NCBI RefSeq assembly: GCF_002115725.1
Contig: NZ_JFKD01000005.1
Coordinates: 62,001 to 126,000 of the forward strand
Origin: Marivita cryptomonadis
GTDB taxonomy: Bacteria; Pseudomonadota; Alphaproteobacteria; Rhodobacterales; Rhodobacteraceae
Reading direction: 5' to 3'
Length of the DNA: 64,000 nt
This document shows, piece by piece, positions 9,352 through 20,088 of the stretch. Below the pieces are notes generated by a model. That model saw only the letters and a list, made by a program, of their open reading frames with translations, was not told the DNA's origin and did no database searches. Each line of letters starts with the position of its first letter. Positions within the stretch are counted from its first letter, which is position 1. The translations under genes and the position numbers were made by a program.

Positions 9352-9481
9352 AACGCTTAAAATTGCGCCGAAGGCCGCCAATAGCAGCCAAGCGCGCGCC
9401 GCACACTTGCGCAGTACCACGCGCTCTGCTATGGCCCGCGCGTCGCTAAAAGGCAAACAACGCCGCGAACGAAGATCGAGC

Positions 9482-9514
9482 AGGGGTCGGCAATCACCGG
9501 CCCTCTTTGTTTTG
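9482..9514 (+). terminator. Possible terminator or attenuator between cmk and rpsA
   Basis: AGGGGTCGG and CCGGCCCTCT can form an imperfect stem around CAATCA, followed by TTTGTTTTG. It lies within the 269-bp cmk-rpsA gap. It could end cmk transcripts or attenuate read-through into rpsA. The rest of that gap shows no coding capacity that I trust. Confidence 0.4.
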
Positions 9515-9620
9515 AGGATGCCTTGACCAATCCCGTTCGCCGCAAGCGCGGACACCACCCCAGACCGGCGGAGACAACCGCACGGCCAGATAAATGATAC
9601 GTAAAGGAAACTGACGCCAC

Positions 9621-11306
9621 ATGGCTATGAACGCATCTATGGAAGAATTCGAAGCGCTTTTGAACGAAAGCCTCGAAATGGACACACCGGACGAAGGGTC
9701 CGTTGTCAAAGGCAAGGTCATCGCAATCGAAGCGGGCCAAGCCATCATCGACGTAGGCTACAAGATGGAAGGCCGCGTTGATCTTAAAGAATTTGCAAAC
9801 CCCGGCGAAGCGCCCGACCTGTCTGTCGGCGACGAAGTCGAGGTGTTTCTGCGCTCCGCAGAGAACGCGCGCGGCGAAGCGGTTATCTCCCGCGAAATGG
9901 CGCGCCGTGAAGAAGCATGGGATCGCCTTGAAAAGGCCTATGCCGACGACGCCCGCGTCGAAGGCGCGATCTTCGGTCGTGTCAAAGGCGGCTTTACTGT
10001 CGATCTCGGCGGCGCTGTTGCGTTCCTTCCCGGCTCGCAGGTCGATGTGCGCCCTGTGCGTGACGCAGGCCCGCTCATGGGTCTCAAGCAGCCGTTCCAG
10101 ATCCTCAAGATGGACCGTCGCCGTGGCAACATCGTTGTGTCGCGCCGCGCGATCCTCGAAGAGTCCCGCGCCGAACAGCGCGCCGAAGTCATTGGCAACC
10201 TCACCGAAGGTCAGGCAGTCGATGGTGTGGTCAAGAACATCACTGAATACGGTGCGTTCGTGGACCTTGGCGGCGTAGACGGCCTGCTGCACGTGACCGA
10301 CATGGCATGGCGCCGTGTGAACCACCCGTCGGAAATCCTCACAATCGGGGAAACCGTCAAGGTTCAGGTCATCAAGATCAACAAAGACACGCACCGCATC
10401 AGCCTCGGCATGAAGCAGCTGCAGGAAGATCCGTGGGATCTGGTTGCTGCCAAGTATCCGCTCGAGTCGGTACACATGGGCCGCGTGACCAACATAACCG
10501 ATTACGGCGCATTTGTTGAGCTGGAGCCGGGTGTTGAAGGTCTGGTGCACGTGTCTGAAATGTCCTGGACCAAGAAAAACGTCCATCCGGGCAAGATCGT
10601 ATCGACCTCGCAGGAAGTCGAAGTCATGGTTCTGGAAATCGACGGTGCCAAGCGCCGCGTGTCTCTGGGCCTCAAGCAAACCATGCGCAACCCATGGGAA
10701 GTGTTTGCAGAAACACACCCCGAGGGCACCGAGGTCGAAGGCGAAGTCAAGAACATCACCGAATTCGGTCTGTTCGTTGGCCTCGACGGCGACATCGACG
10801 GCATGGTTCACCTCTCCGACCTGTCGTGGGACGAGCGTGGCGAAGACGCGATCCAGAACTACCGCAAGGGCGACATGGTTCAGGCCGTTGTCACCGAAGT
10901 GGATGTCGAGAAAGAGCGCATCTCGCTTTCCGTCAAAGCGCTGGGTGGTGACAAGTTCGCCGAAGCGGTTGGCGGCACCAAGCGTGGCTCGGTCATCACC
11001 GTTCAGGTCACTGCCATCGAAGAAGGCGGTATCGAAGTGGAATTCGAAGGCATGAAGTCCTTCATTCGCCGCTCCGACCTGTCGCGTGATCGTGCTGACC
11101 AGCGCCCTGAGCGTTTCTCGGTGGGTGACAAGGTCGATGTGCGCGTGACCAACGTGGACAGCAAGACCCGTCGCTTGGGTCTGTCGATCAAGGCACTTGA
11201 GATCGCGGAAGAGAAAGAGGCGGTACAGCAGTACGGTTCCTCCGATTCCGGTGCATCGCTGGGTGACATCCTTGGTGCGGCGCTCAAGTCGGGCGACGAC
11301 AACTGA
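9621..11306 (+). CDS. rpsA: 30S ribosomal protein S1
   Basis: A 561-residue ribosomal protein built of six S1 (OB-fold) RNA-binding repeats, involved in mRNA docking at translation initiation. The repeats are visible as recurring KNITEYGAFVDLGG / TNITDYGAFVELEPG / KNITEFGLFVGLDG blocks, each about 85 residues apart. Length matches the family (about 557-560). The start is the ATG at 9621, 10 bases after AAAGGAAA. It ends with a terminator at 11332. Confidence 0.97.
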   Translation: MAMNASMEEFEALLNESLEMDTPDEGSVVKGKVIAIEAGQAIIDVGYKMEGRVDLKEFANPGEAPDLSVGDEVEVFLRSAENARGEAVISREMARREEAWDRLEKAYADDARVEGAIFGRVKGGFTVDLGGAVAFLPGSQVDVRPVRDAGPLMGLKQPFQILKMDRRRGNIVVSRRAILEESRAEQRAEVIGNLTEGQAVDGVVKNITEYGAFVDLGGVDGLLHVTDMAWRRVNHPSEILTIGETVKVQVIKINKDTHRISLGMKQLQEDPWDLVAAKYPLESVHMGRVTNITDYGAFVELEPGVEGLVHVSEMSWTKKNVHPGKIVSTSQEVEVMVLEIDGAKRRVSLGLKQTMRNPWEVFAETHPEGTEVEGEVKNITEFGLFVGLDGDIDGMVHLSDLSWDERGEDAIQNYRKGDMVQAVVTEVDVEKERISLSVKALGGDKFAEAVGGTKRGSVITVQVTAIEEGGIEVEFEGMKSFIRRSDLSRDRADQRPERFSVGDKVDVRVTNVDSKTRRLGLSIKALEIAEEKEAVQQYGSSDSGASLGDILGAALKSGDDN

Positions 11307-11331
11307 TCCATCTGATCAGCTGAGACAATTG

Positions 11332-11363
11332 AACCCCCGCATCCCGAATGCGGGGGTTTTTCT
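11332..11363 (+). terminator. Rho-independent terminator after rpsA
   Basis: The perfect 11-bp stem AACCCCCGCAT / ATGCGGGGGTT (11332-11342 with 11348-11358) is followed by TTTCTTTTG. Confidence 0.92.
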
Positions 11364-11477
11364 TTTGTCGGTTGGTGGCTGGATACAAGGTACGTCGGCG
11401 CATATTGCGCGTATCGTCAACGGAACACCGTCGCGCTTATTGTCCGGTACGTGCCTTGATGCGTTGATGCATCGGCT

Positions 11478-11548
11478 GTTTCCATTGATGGAAACGGGCG
11501 GGGTGCCCCCGTCCGCCAACGGCGGCCACGCCCCAAAGTATTTGTGAA
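11478..11548. repeat. Cluster of stem-loops in the rpsA/BKACE convergent gap
   Basis: A perfect hairpin GTTTCCA-TTGA-TGGAAAC lies at 11478-11495. It is followed by a very GC-rich segment (11496-11536, GGGCGGGGTGCCCCC then CGCCAACGGCGG) and CCCCAAAGTATTTGTG. Read on the minus strand this resembles the Rhodobacterales CAAATA..GGGG hairpin repeats. It lies downstream of the minus-strand operon ending at 11570, so it may terminate that operon. The remaining 11364-11477 has no gene that I can support. Confidence 0.45.
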
Positions 11549-11569
11549 ACAACGAAGGTCACGCGTGGG

Positions 11570-12406
11570 TCAGGCGACCTTGCGCAACCCAAGCATCTCA
11601 CGCGCCTGCTGCCACGTGGCGACTGGGCGTTCATATTTCTCGCAGAGATCCACCGCCCGTTTGACCAAAGCGGCGTTCGAGGGCGCAAGCGTGTTGCGAT
11701 CGAAGCGGATATTGTCCTCGAGGCCAGTCCGCGCATGGCCACCAGACGAGATCGCCCATTCGTTCAGCACGATCTGGTTCGGCCCGATCCCGGCGGCACA
11801 CCAAGGCGTCGTGTCACCGAACAGCCGCTTAACCGTGTGGATGTAGAAATCGAACACTTCGCGATCCACGGGCATTGCGTTCTTCACACCCATGACAAAC
11901 TGCACATAGGGCGTGTCCTTGATTTCTCCGGCCTGATGCATCGCCGCGGCGCGGAAGATGTGCGACAGATCAAAGGCCTCGATCTCGGGCTTGATGTCGT
12001 ACGCCTTCATCTCCGAGGCCAGCCACGCAACCAGATCAGGCGGGTTCTCATAAACACGGGTCGGAAAGTTGTTCGACCCAACCGACAATGACGCCATATC
12101 AGGCCGCAGCGGCAGCATCCCACCGCGTGTCTGTCCGGCGCCAGAGCGACCCCCGGTGGACAATTGCACGATCATCCCGGGGCAGTGCTTTTCGACACCT
12201 TCCTTGAGACGCGCGAATTTTTCCGGATCAGAGCTTGGCGTCTCATCCTCATTGCGCACATGGGCGTGCATGATGGTGGCACCTGCCTCAAAGGCTTCAT
12301 GCGTGCTTTCGATCTGTTCCGCGACAGAGGTCGGAACCGCGGGATTGTCGGCCTTTGTCGGCAATGATCCTGTGATGGCGACGCAGATGATACAGGGGTT
12401 GGTCAT
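11570..12406 (-). CDS. BKACE-family (3-keto-5-aminohexanoate cleavage-like) enzyme
   Basis: A 278-residue DUF849/BKACE protein. Characterised members condense a beta-keto acid with acetyl-CoA to give a CoA ester and acetoacetate, using a zinc ion. Seen here are the metal site MHAHVRNEDETPSSD, STGGRSG, and the C-terminal GHARTGLEDN motif. The start is taken at the ATG at 12406 (MTNPCIICVAITG). Upstream in the same direction are a TIM-barrel protein and a desaturase. The substrate cannot be read from the sequence; beta-keto acids such as dehydrocarnitine are known for the family. Confidence 0.88.
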   Translation of the reverse strand: MTNPCIICVAITGSLPTKADNPAVPTSVAEQIESTHEAFEAGATIMHAHVRNEDETPSSDPEKFARLKEGVEKHCPGMIVQLSTGGRSGAGQTRGGMLPLRPDMASLSVGSNNFPTRVYENPPDLVAWLASEMKAYDIKPEIEAFDLSHIFRAAAMHQAGEIKDTPYVQFVMGVKNAMPVDREVFDFYIHTVKRLFGDTTPWCAAGIGPNQIVLNEWAISSGGHARTGLEDNIRFDRNTLAPSNAALVKRAVDLCEKYERPVATWQQAREMLGLRKVA

Positions 12407-12482
12407 ATGATCGAGCTGTCCTTGGAACGCATTGGCGCGCACTTTGGCAGGAAACGCCCGGGTGTCAAATCTGTTCAGCCGG

Positions 12483-13325
12483 TCAGGTGTTGCCGCCCAA
12501 ATCCGCCCAGATCTCGCGCACCCAGTGTTGGATCACCTGTGCCTCGTCCCAGCGGTTCGACATCTCGCGCCCGTCCGGGCCTGTCATCGCATATTCGGGC
12601 GGGCCAAGCTCGCAGACGAAGATGCAATCGCCAGAGGCGTTTCGGCTGCGCCAATCCGCCATGCCTTCGCGCCACCAGCTCTTGAAGAGGTCGACCCATT
12701 TCTGATGCTGCGGGAAATCCAGTTGCAGCTGGATCTGCTGACGGCTTGCCACGCGACCCTGAAAGCTGTCCGAGCGTTTCAGGACGCGGCTGATCAGCCC
12801 AAGGTCATGATCCGACAGGGGAAACCAGAATTCCCGGTCCACCACGTAATGGGACAAGTCCGCACAGATGCGCATCTCGGGGATGCGGTCGAGCAGTTGC
12901 AATGTCGTGTAAAGGTCGTTGGTGATGCAGTTGCGGTGAGTCTCGAACTGGATCGGCATACCGATGCGGTCGGACATCGCCATCCATGTCTCGATCACCG
13001 GGATCATGTCGTCCAAGGCAATCGGCATCACCTGACCGATCACATCGACAAACGGCGCGCCAAAATCGACGGCCATGTGCAGAGTGTCTTCAAGGCTTTC
13101 AATCGTCTTGGGGAAGGCCACAATCAGCGGCGTCAGGCCGTTGGCCTCCATATGCGGGCGCACGGCATGGGCAACCGCTACATCTGACGCACCCAGATCA
13201 ATCGCCATGCCGTCGAAGCCGGTACCGGCAACCATCTCGCAGACCTGATCATAGGGCAGTTTCACGCCCGTCTGGTCATGCGGCTGCATCGCCCAGAGCG
13301 AGGTGTAAACCTGAAGCCGCCTCAC
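12483..13325 (-). CDS. Sugar phosphate isomerase/epimerase-like TIM-barrel protein
   Basis: A 280-residue protein of the xylose isomerase-like (AP endonuclease 2) TIM-barrel superfamily. Acidic and His residues in IQFETHRNC, CADLSHYVVD and ELGPPEYAM are the probable metal ligands. The start ATG at 13325 overlaps the desaturase stop by 4 bp (ATGA), so both are translated from one mRNA. BKACE follows 76 bp downstream. The superfamily covers isomerases, epimerases and dehydratases; the specific reaction is unknown. Confidence 0.75.
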   Translation of the reverse strand: MRRLQVYTSLWAMQPHDQTGVKLPYDQVCEMVAGTGFDGMAIDLGASDVAVAHAVRPHMEANGLTPLIVAFPKTIESLEDTLHMAVDFGAPFVDVIGQVMPIALDDMIPVIETWMAMSDRIGMPIQFETHRNCITNDLYTTLQLLDRIPEMRICADLSHYVVDREFWFPLSDHDLGLISRVLKRSDSFQGRVASRQQIQLQLDFPQHQKWVDLFKSWWREGMADWRSRNASGDCIFVCELGPPEYAMTGPDGREMSNRWDEAQVIQHWVREIWADLGGNT

Positions 13326-14305
13326 TCGGCAGGCACCCGGCGGGTGCGGCCGCCTGACATGGGCACGATCCAGACCTCGTTCATCGGGTATTGGCTTTCG
13401 TCCTTGGCCATCAACTTGCGGATCACCTCGATCTGGAACTCGATCCAGCCCATGCGGTGCACCTCACCAGCGGCTCCTTCGATCTTGTCGTTCAATTCGC
13501 GCAGCTTCCAGAACGGCACGGCGGGAAAGGTGTGATGCGCGGTGTGGTAGGGCATCTGCCAGCAGAGCCAGCGAAAGAACGCGTTGGTGCGGGTGGACCG
13601 GGTGTTTTCAAGGATGTCGTTCTCGTGGCTGAGCCCCAGATGTTCGATGGTGTTCTGCAACTGATGCACAGGCTTGGTCAGGACCATCGGGATCAGCCAA
13701 AAGGTCAGCGCAGCCCAGCTTCCCGTCACCAGCGACATCACCGCGACCCCTGCATAGAGCCCAATGTGGATACGGCTTTCGCGAATGACCTTGGCCTCTT
13801 CCTCAGGCCGGATGAACGGCTCCACGATCACACCCCGCGCCCTGCGCACCACGCCGAACACCCGGTTCCGCCAATAGGTGATGCCCGACAGCCAAAGCAG
13901 GTAGGTGGTTAGCGTATAAGGTTCGCGCACCAGCTCTCCGTCGCGTTCCCAATCCTGCGTGTACTGGTGATGCGCGAAATGCATGACCTGGTCATAGTCA
14001 CGCGGGAAGATTTGGACGAACCCGATGATCCTGCCAAATATCTCGTTGAGGCTGCGCGTCTTGAACACAGTTGCATGGCTCAACTCGTGCTGTGCGGCGT
14101 AGAGGAAGTTGATCAGCACACCTAGTGCAAAACCTGTAACCCAGACCCACCCCGTGCCCATCGCCTGCGCATGCAGCACGCCGACGATCAGGATCGCACC
14201 CAGATGGCTTCCCATCTGGATCGCGCCCTGCATGTCCGAACGTTCCGTCAGACTGCGCAGTTCAGTTGGTGTCAGCAGTTTACGGCGTGAGAAGCTGGCC
14301 TCCAT
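13322..14305 (-). CDS. Membrane fatty acid desaturase/hydroxylase-like protein
   Basis: A 327-residue integral-membrane di-iron enzyme. All three histidine boxes are present: HELSH (about residue 79), HFAHH (about 115) and HTAHH (about 259), plus NTIEHLG. There are about four hydrophobic helices. The ATG at 14305 is chosen because AGGAGG precedes it by 5 bases; an upstream in-frame ATG at 14422 lacks this. It is the first gene of a three-gene operon with a TIM-barrel enzyme and BKACE. That points to catabolism of a specific metabolite rather than bulk lipid desaturation, which is inference. Confidence 0.85.
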   Translation of the reverse strand: MEASFSRRKLLTPTELRSLTERSDMQGAIQMGSHLGAILIVGVLHAQAMGTGWVWVTGFALGVLINFLYAAQHELSHATVFKTRSLNEIFGRIIGFVQIFPRDYDQVMHFAHHQYTQDWERDGELVREPYTLTTYLLWLSGITYWRNRVFGVVRRARGVIVEPFIRPEEEAKVIRESRIHIGLYAGVAVMSLVTGSWAALTFWLIPMVLTKPVHQLQNTIEHLGLSHENDILENTRSTRTNAFFRWLCWQMPYHTAHHTFPAVPFWKLRELNDKIEGAAGEVHRMGWIEFQIEVIRKLMAKDESQYPMNEVWIVPMSGGRTRRVPAE

Positions 14306-14508
14306 CGGGTCCTCCTGAAGACTTTGCGCCAGACTGGCTGGGATTCGTGCAAAAGAAAAGTCTGGTGATGGGCTGGACCAAGGCTCTGTTAAGGGGTGCC
14401 GGATTTGCGGGCATCCGCGCAAAACCCCTGCTGTTTAAGCCACCCATTGTGTGACAGGCGACTTGGCCTCACAATACAATCAAAACGCATCAAGAGGTGA
14501 GCAGACCG

Positions 14509-15639
14509 ATGCAGATCAATCGACGCCTATTCGGGCTGGGGCTTTTGGGCCTTGGCCTGTCCGCATGTTCCCGCGCGGTGCCGGGAAGCGTGAGCACCAG
14601 CACCCCAACAGGGCTGCCCGCCGATCTGCGGCCCGTTCCGAACGCGGCCTATGACTCCTGGGTGACATCGTTTCGGGGCAGGGCGGCGGCGCAGGGGATT
14701 TCCCAAACCACGCTGAGCGCAGCCTTTCGCGGCACCGGTTACCTGCCGGGCGTGGTCACACGCGACCGCAATCAGACCGAATTTAAACGCAGTCTCGAAG
14801 ACTATCTGGCTATCGCAGCATCCGATGAACGCGTTCAAAAGGGGCGCGCCGCGTTTGCCCGCCATCGCGGAACGCTGAACGCATTGGAAAGCCGTTACGG
14901 CGTTGATGCGACAATCATCTGCGCCATTTGGGGGCTGGAAAGCTTTTACGGCGAACGGCGTGGCGAAGTCCCTGTGATCTCGGCCACCTCGACCTTGGCC
15001 TTTGACGGGCGGCGCGGTCGGTTTTTCGAACAACAGCTCATCGCAGCGTTGCGGATCATCCAGAACGGCGACATCCCAGCCTCGCAAATGACCGGAAGCT
15101 GGGCAGGTGCCATGGGGCATACGCAATTCATCCCGACCTCGTTCCTGCAATTCGCAGTGGATTATACCGGCGACGGGCGGCGCGACATCTGGTCGGATGA
15201 TCCGACGGATGCTTTGGCCTCTGCCGCCGCTTACCTGCAACGCAACGGCTGGCAGCGGGGCGTCTCTTGGGGGAGTGAATCGCCCAATGGGTCTCTGCAG
15301 CCGCAACCGGGCGGGCCACGCTTTGCCACTACTGCGAATTTTCGGGTCATCAAGCGCTACAACAACTCCGACGCCTATGCGATCGGGGTCGGTCACCTGT
15401 CCGACCGGATCGGCGGGGCAGGGCCTTTGCGGATGGAATTTCCACCCGACGCAAATGGGCTGACCAAATCGGACCGGATCACCTTGCAACAACGCTTGAC
15501 CGCACGGGGCTTTGACACGCAGGGGGCAGATGGCGTGATTGGGTCTAACACCGAAAGCGCGATCCGTGCTTATCAGACCAGCCGTGGATTGCCTGTCACC
15601 GGTACGCCGTCGCAAGCCTTGTTGCAAAGCCTGCGCTAG
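14509..15639 (+). CDS. Lytic murein transglycosylase (MltB type) lipoprotein
   Basis: A 376-residue MltB/SltB-type lytic transglycosylase that cleaves peptidoglycan to 1,6-anhydromuropeptides. The lipobox LSAC lies near residue 16. The catalytic Glu is in WGLESFYGERRG, and GAMGHTQFIPTSF is the family hallmark. A C-terminal peptidoglycan-binding domain (about 308-375, QGADGVIGSNTESAI) follows. The ATG at 14509 is preferred; a GTG at 14497 is also possible and shares the GAGG. The small membrane-protein gene downstream starts 4 bp after the stop. Confidence 0.92.
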   Translation: MQINRRLFGLGLLGLGLSACSRAVPGSVSTSTPTGLPADLRPVPNAAYDSWVTSFRGRAAAQGISQTTLSAAFRGTGYLPGVVTRDRNQTEFKRSLEDYLAIAASDERVQKGRAAFARHRGTLNALESRYGVDATIICAIWGLESFYGERRGEVPVISATSTLAFDGRRGRFFEQQLIAALRIIQNGDIPASQMTGSWAGAMGHTQFIPTSFLQFAVDYTGDGRRDIWSDDPTDALASAAAYLQRNGWQRGVSWGSESPNGSLQPQPGGPRFATTANFRVIKRYNNSDAYAIGVGHLSDRIGGAGPLRMEFPPDANGLTKSDRITLQQRLTARGFDTQGADGVIGSNTESAIRAYQTSRGLPVTGTPSQALLQSLR

Positions 15640-15643
15640 CCCG

Positions 15644-16093
15644 GTGTTTCGTGTTTTCGGATGGCTGCGCAACACGGTTCTGTTGATATGGCTTTGCGGT
15701 GCCTTGGCGGTCAGTGCGCTGGCGCTCGGGGTGCAGGCGCTGACGCTGTCGGCACAAGTCGCGTCCGCAACAGCCAGCGCATCAGCCGCCGCTTTGGCAC
15801 ATCGCAAGGAACTCGCCCGCGTAGTGGCCAGGACCAAGGCCAAGGCGCGGCTGCGTCGCGCGCTGGTGGCGATCCCGGTGGTCGGTGCTGGCGCCGCTGT
15901 TGCCTTCGAGACCCAGGATTTCCGGGAATGGCAGGCCGAAAACCCCGATGGCACGTTTGGCGATTATTCCTGCGAGGTGGCCGCGCTGAGCGCCGAGGTA
16001 GTGGACGAGGTTTTGCAGGACTTGCCGGATGGGTTTCGCCCGTCCCGCGACATGATGCTGAACCAACTGCCCGAATGCGCGCCAGAGTCGTGA
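15644..16093 (+). CDS. Hypothetical protein with one N-terminal membrane segment
   Basis: About 149 residues starting from a GTG at 15644, 4 bp after the transglycosylase stop. A hydrophobic helix (about residues 10-32) is followed by an Ala-rich helical stretch (SAQVASATASASAAALAHRK), a basic patch and a short second hydrophobic run (ALVAIPVVGAGAAVAF). The soluble tail contains two Cys. I recognise no family. Tight spacing suggests co-expression with the transglycosylase. The start is uncertain. The 170 bp that follow, up to ureD, show nothing I can name. Confidence 0.6.
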   Translation: MFRVFGWLRNTVLLIWLCGALAVSALALGVQALTLSAQVASATASASAAALAHRKELARVVARTKAKARLRRALVAIPVVGAGAAVAFETQDFREWQAENPDGTFGDYSCEVAALSAEVVDEVLQDLPDGFRPSRDMMLNQLPECAPES

Positions 16094-16265
16094 TGCTGCT
16101 GATTCATTTTTGATTGGATAATGTGCGAAATTCAAACGGCCGCCCAATTTGTGGGCGTTCAGTTTTGAAGACCCCCGCGATTGGTGGCGCAATACGCCTG
16201 TTTTGAGGTCGCTCCGCGAAATGAGTTGGAACTCGGCTGCGACGGATTGTTAGCGTGCCGACAAC

Positions 16266-17090
16266 ATGACTCATTTGACCGCCCTCACCACCTTGCCGCC
16301 GCGATCCCATGGCAAGCTGCACATCGCCGCCAAAGCGCGCGCCGATGGGGTGTCGGCGCTGGCCGATCTGCACCAGACCGGATCCGCCAAGATTTTGATG
16401 ACCCCGGCGCGGGATGCGGTTGAAGGCGTGATCCTGAACACCTCCGGTGGGCTGACGGGTGGCGATACATTATCCATTGCCGCCACTGCACAGACGGGTT
16501 CGCGGCTTCGCCTGACCACGCAAGCTGCGGAACGTGTCTACCGCACCGCCGACGACACCACCGCACGGGTACGCAACCTCGTGACAGTTGAGTCCGGAGC
16601 GCGTGTCGATTGGCTGCCGCAGGAAACCATCCTGTTCCAAAACGGGGCGTTGCGCAGGTCATTGACCATCAAGATGGCGTCCGACGCCCGCCTGCTGGTG
16701 GTGGAACCCGTGCTCTTTGGCCGCTTGGCCATGGGTGAGGTGGTCACGCAGGCCCGCTTTGCCGACAGCCTGACCTTGGAACGTGATGGAGAGCAGGTGT
16801 TCCGCGATGCCAGCACTTTGAACGGTGACATCACCGCCCTCCTCGACAAACCCGCGCTGGGCGGCGGTGCGCGTGCCATGGCGCTGGTGGTTTTTGCAGC
16901 GCCGGAAGCCGAGGCACATCTTGATCCGATCCGCGCGATGCTGCCGCCCACGGCTGGTGTGTCGCTTGTACGGGCGGGTGTGCTGGTCCTTCGTGCATTG
17001 GCGGAAGACGGGTACGCGCTGCGCCGCACCCTCATTCCTGTTCTTGATCGGCTGAGTGGTGACGCCCTGCCGCGATCCTGGAGACTATAA
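16266..17090 (+). CDS. ureD: Urease accessory protein UreD
   Basis: A 274-residue scaffold that joins UreF and UreG on apo-urease for nickel insertion. The family motifs NTSGGLTGGD, TTQAAERVYR and WLPQETILF are present. The start is the ATG at 16266; Shine-Dalgarno sequence is weak. It is first in the operon, with ureA 3 bp downstream. Confidence 0.95.
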   Translation: MTHLTALTTLPPRSHGKLHIAAKARADGVSALADLHQTGSAKILMTPARDAVEGVILNTSGGLTGGDTLSIAATAQTGSRLRLTTQAAERVYRTADDTTARVRNLVTVESGARVDWLPQETILFQNGALRRSLTIKMASDARLLVVEPVLFGRLAMGEVVTQARFADSLTLERDGEQVFRDASTLNGDITALLDKPALGGGARAMALVVFAAPEAEAHLDPIRAMLPPTAGVSLVRAGVLVLRALAEDGYALRRTLIPVLDRLSGDALPRSWRL

Positions 17091-17093
17091 GAC

Positions 17094-17396
17094 ATGAACC
17101 TCACCCCCCGTGAAAAAGATAAGCTGCTGGTTGCCATGGCGGCCATCGTGGCGCGCAAACGCCTTGAACGTGGCGTGAAGCTCAACCACCCCGAAGCGAT
17201 CGCGCTGATCACCGACGTGGTGGTCGAAGGTGCGCGTGATGGGCGCAGCGTGGCTGACATGATGCAGGCGGGCGCGCAGGTGATCACGCGCGACCAGTGC
17301 ATGGAGGGCGTGCCCGAGATGATCCACGAGGTGCAGGTGGAGGCGACGTTTCCGGACGGCACAAAACTGGTGACGGTGCACAATCCGATCCGTTGA
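17094..17396 (+). CDS. ureA: Urease subunit gamma
   Basis: A 100-residue structural subunit. The N-terminal [12 protein letters not shown] and the motifs [10 protein letters not shown] and [20 protein letters not shown] are diagnostic, and length is standard. The 41-bp gap to the next gene holds a dispersed GCATATTT..AAGAAGAAG repeat. Confidence 0.97.
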   Translation: MNLTPREKDKLLVAMAAIVARKRLERGVKLNHPEAIALITDVVVEGARDGRSVADMMQAGAQVITRDQCMEGVPEMIHEVQVEATFPDGTKLVTVHNPIR

Positions 17397-17398
17397 AT

Positions 17399-17423
17399 TT
17401 GCATATTTGTAAAAAGAAGAAGC
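17399..17423 (+). repeat. Dispersed GCATATTT-AAAAAGAAGAAG element, copy 1
   Basis: TTGCATATTTGTAAAAAGAA followed by GAAGC lies between ureA and the small gene at 17438. Related copies occur at 41618, 41811 (inverted) and 48978. The purine-rich end sits about 15 bases before the next start codon, so it may also influence translation. Confidence 0.65.
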
Positions 17424-17437
17424 GAAAGGGTTTTGAA

Positions 17438-17617
17438 ATGAAAAACGGTCTTGCTTTGGCTGCTGCGTCCTTGGTTTGGGCGTCCTCTGCGTTGGCGCAT
17501 CCCGGCGCCCATGTGCACCCGCATGATGGTGCGCATTGGTTGGCGATCGTCAGTGCGCTGGGCCTGATCGCTGTGGCAGGCGGGTTGGCCTTCGGCAAAA
17601 TCCGGAAGCGCAAATGA
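17438..17617 (+). CDS. Small His-rich membrane protein inside the urease operon
   Basis: A 59-residue protein: signal peptide (about 1-20, ending SSALA), a His-rich segment [14 protein letters not shown] (six His in 14 residues) and one transmembrane helix followed by a basic tail KIRKRK. The start is the ATG at 17438 behind GAAAGGG, and the stop overlaps the ureB ATG (ATGA at 17614-17617). Its position between ureA and ureB and the His cluster suggest an envelope nickel-binding role, but this is inference. I know of no characterised homologue. Confidence 0.75.
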   Translation: MKNGLALAAASLVWASSALAHPGAHVHPHDGAHWLAIVSALGLIAVAGGLAFGKIRKRK

Positions 17618-17919
17618 TTCCCGGAGAGCTGTTTCCAGCAGACGGGTCGCTGACCCTGAATCCTGACCGCCCGGCGATCACGCTGATGGTGGCGAACACG
17701 GGCGACAGGCCGGTTCAGGTGGGCAGCCATTACCATTTCGCCGAAACCAACCCGGCTTTGGATTTCGATCGTGACGCCGCGCGCGGCCACAGGCTCGATA
17801 TCGCGCCGGGCACCGCGGTGCGGTTCGAACCGGGTCAGCGCCGCGAAGTTCAATTGATTCCGCTGGGTGGTGCGCGCCGGGTCATCGGCTTTAACCAAAA
17901 GGTCATGGGAGACCTCTGA
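17614..17919 (+). CDS. ureB: Urease subunit beta
   Basis: A 101-residue structural subunit starting [11 protein letters not shown]. The motifs [15 protein letters not shown] and [15 protein letters not shown] are diagnostic. The start ATG at 17614 overlaps the preceding stop, and its own stop overlaps the next ATG by one base (TGATG at 17917-17921). This indicates tight translational coupling. Confidence 0.97.
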   Translation: MIPGELFPADGSLTLNPDRPAITLMVANTGDRPVQVGSHYHFAETNPALDFDRDAARGHRLDIAPGTAVRFEPGQRREVQLIPLGGARRVIGFNQKVMGDL

Positions 17920-18233
17920 TGGCGAAAATCGTCACGGCAATGGATTATTGGATCAATGGCCTGCAATTGAGCTTTGTGATGGCCGAGGCGCAAAGCGTCA
18001 TCGCCATGCGGGCCATGGGCGCGGTTGGGCTGTGGTCGGTGCCAAAATCCGAGAACAGCCGCATGCTCAACGAAAAGGTCTTTGCCTTTGTCAAAGGCAC
18101 AACAGACGCGTCGATTGCTGCAATCGCCGGCAAGTCTCCGGACGTGGTGGTCGCGCTTGCGATCAAGCCGATCCGGCAGGCGACCCGTGCCAATCACAAA
18201 CGCCTGACGAAACGTGGATTGAAGAGGGCCTGA
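17919..18233 (+). CDS. Helical protein between ureB and ureC, function unknown
   Basis: A 104-residue predicted all-helical, Ala-rich soluble protein with a basic C-terminus ([11 protein letters not shown]). Start and stop are fused to the urease reading frames: one-base overlap with ureB and 1 bp before ureC. The composition resembles phasin-like helical proteins, and relatives in Rhodobacteraceae are, as I recall, sometimes given an 'antifreeze protein' label that is probably not functional. Its placement suggests a urease-related task. Confidence 0.75.
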   Translation: MAKIVTAMDYWINGLQLSFVMAEAQSVIAMRAMGAVGLWSVPKSENSRMLNEKVFAFVKGTTDASIAAIAGKSPDVVVALAIKPIRQATRANHKRLTKRGLKRA

Positions 18234-18234
18234 T

Positions 18235-19995
<1,761 letters not shown>

Positions 19996-20088
19996 TGACA
20001 AACGCCACACGAACCGAGGGCAGCGACCGACCGCGGGGGCAGTCGGGGGCCGCCCGTGCTGGGCGCTGACCTCATAAGGACCAACCAC

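Noticed and set aside
9429..10811. 460-codon minus-strand frame opposite rpsA
   Set aside because: Antisense to ribosomal protein S1, whose repeats and terminator are unambiguous.
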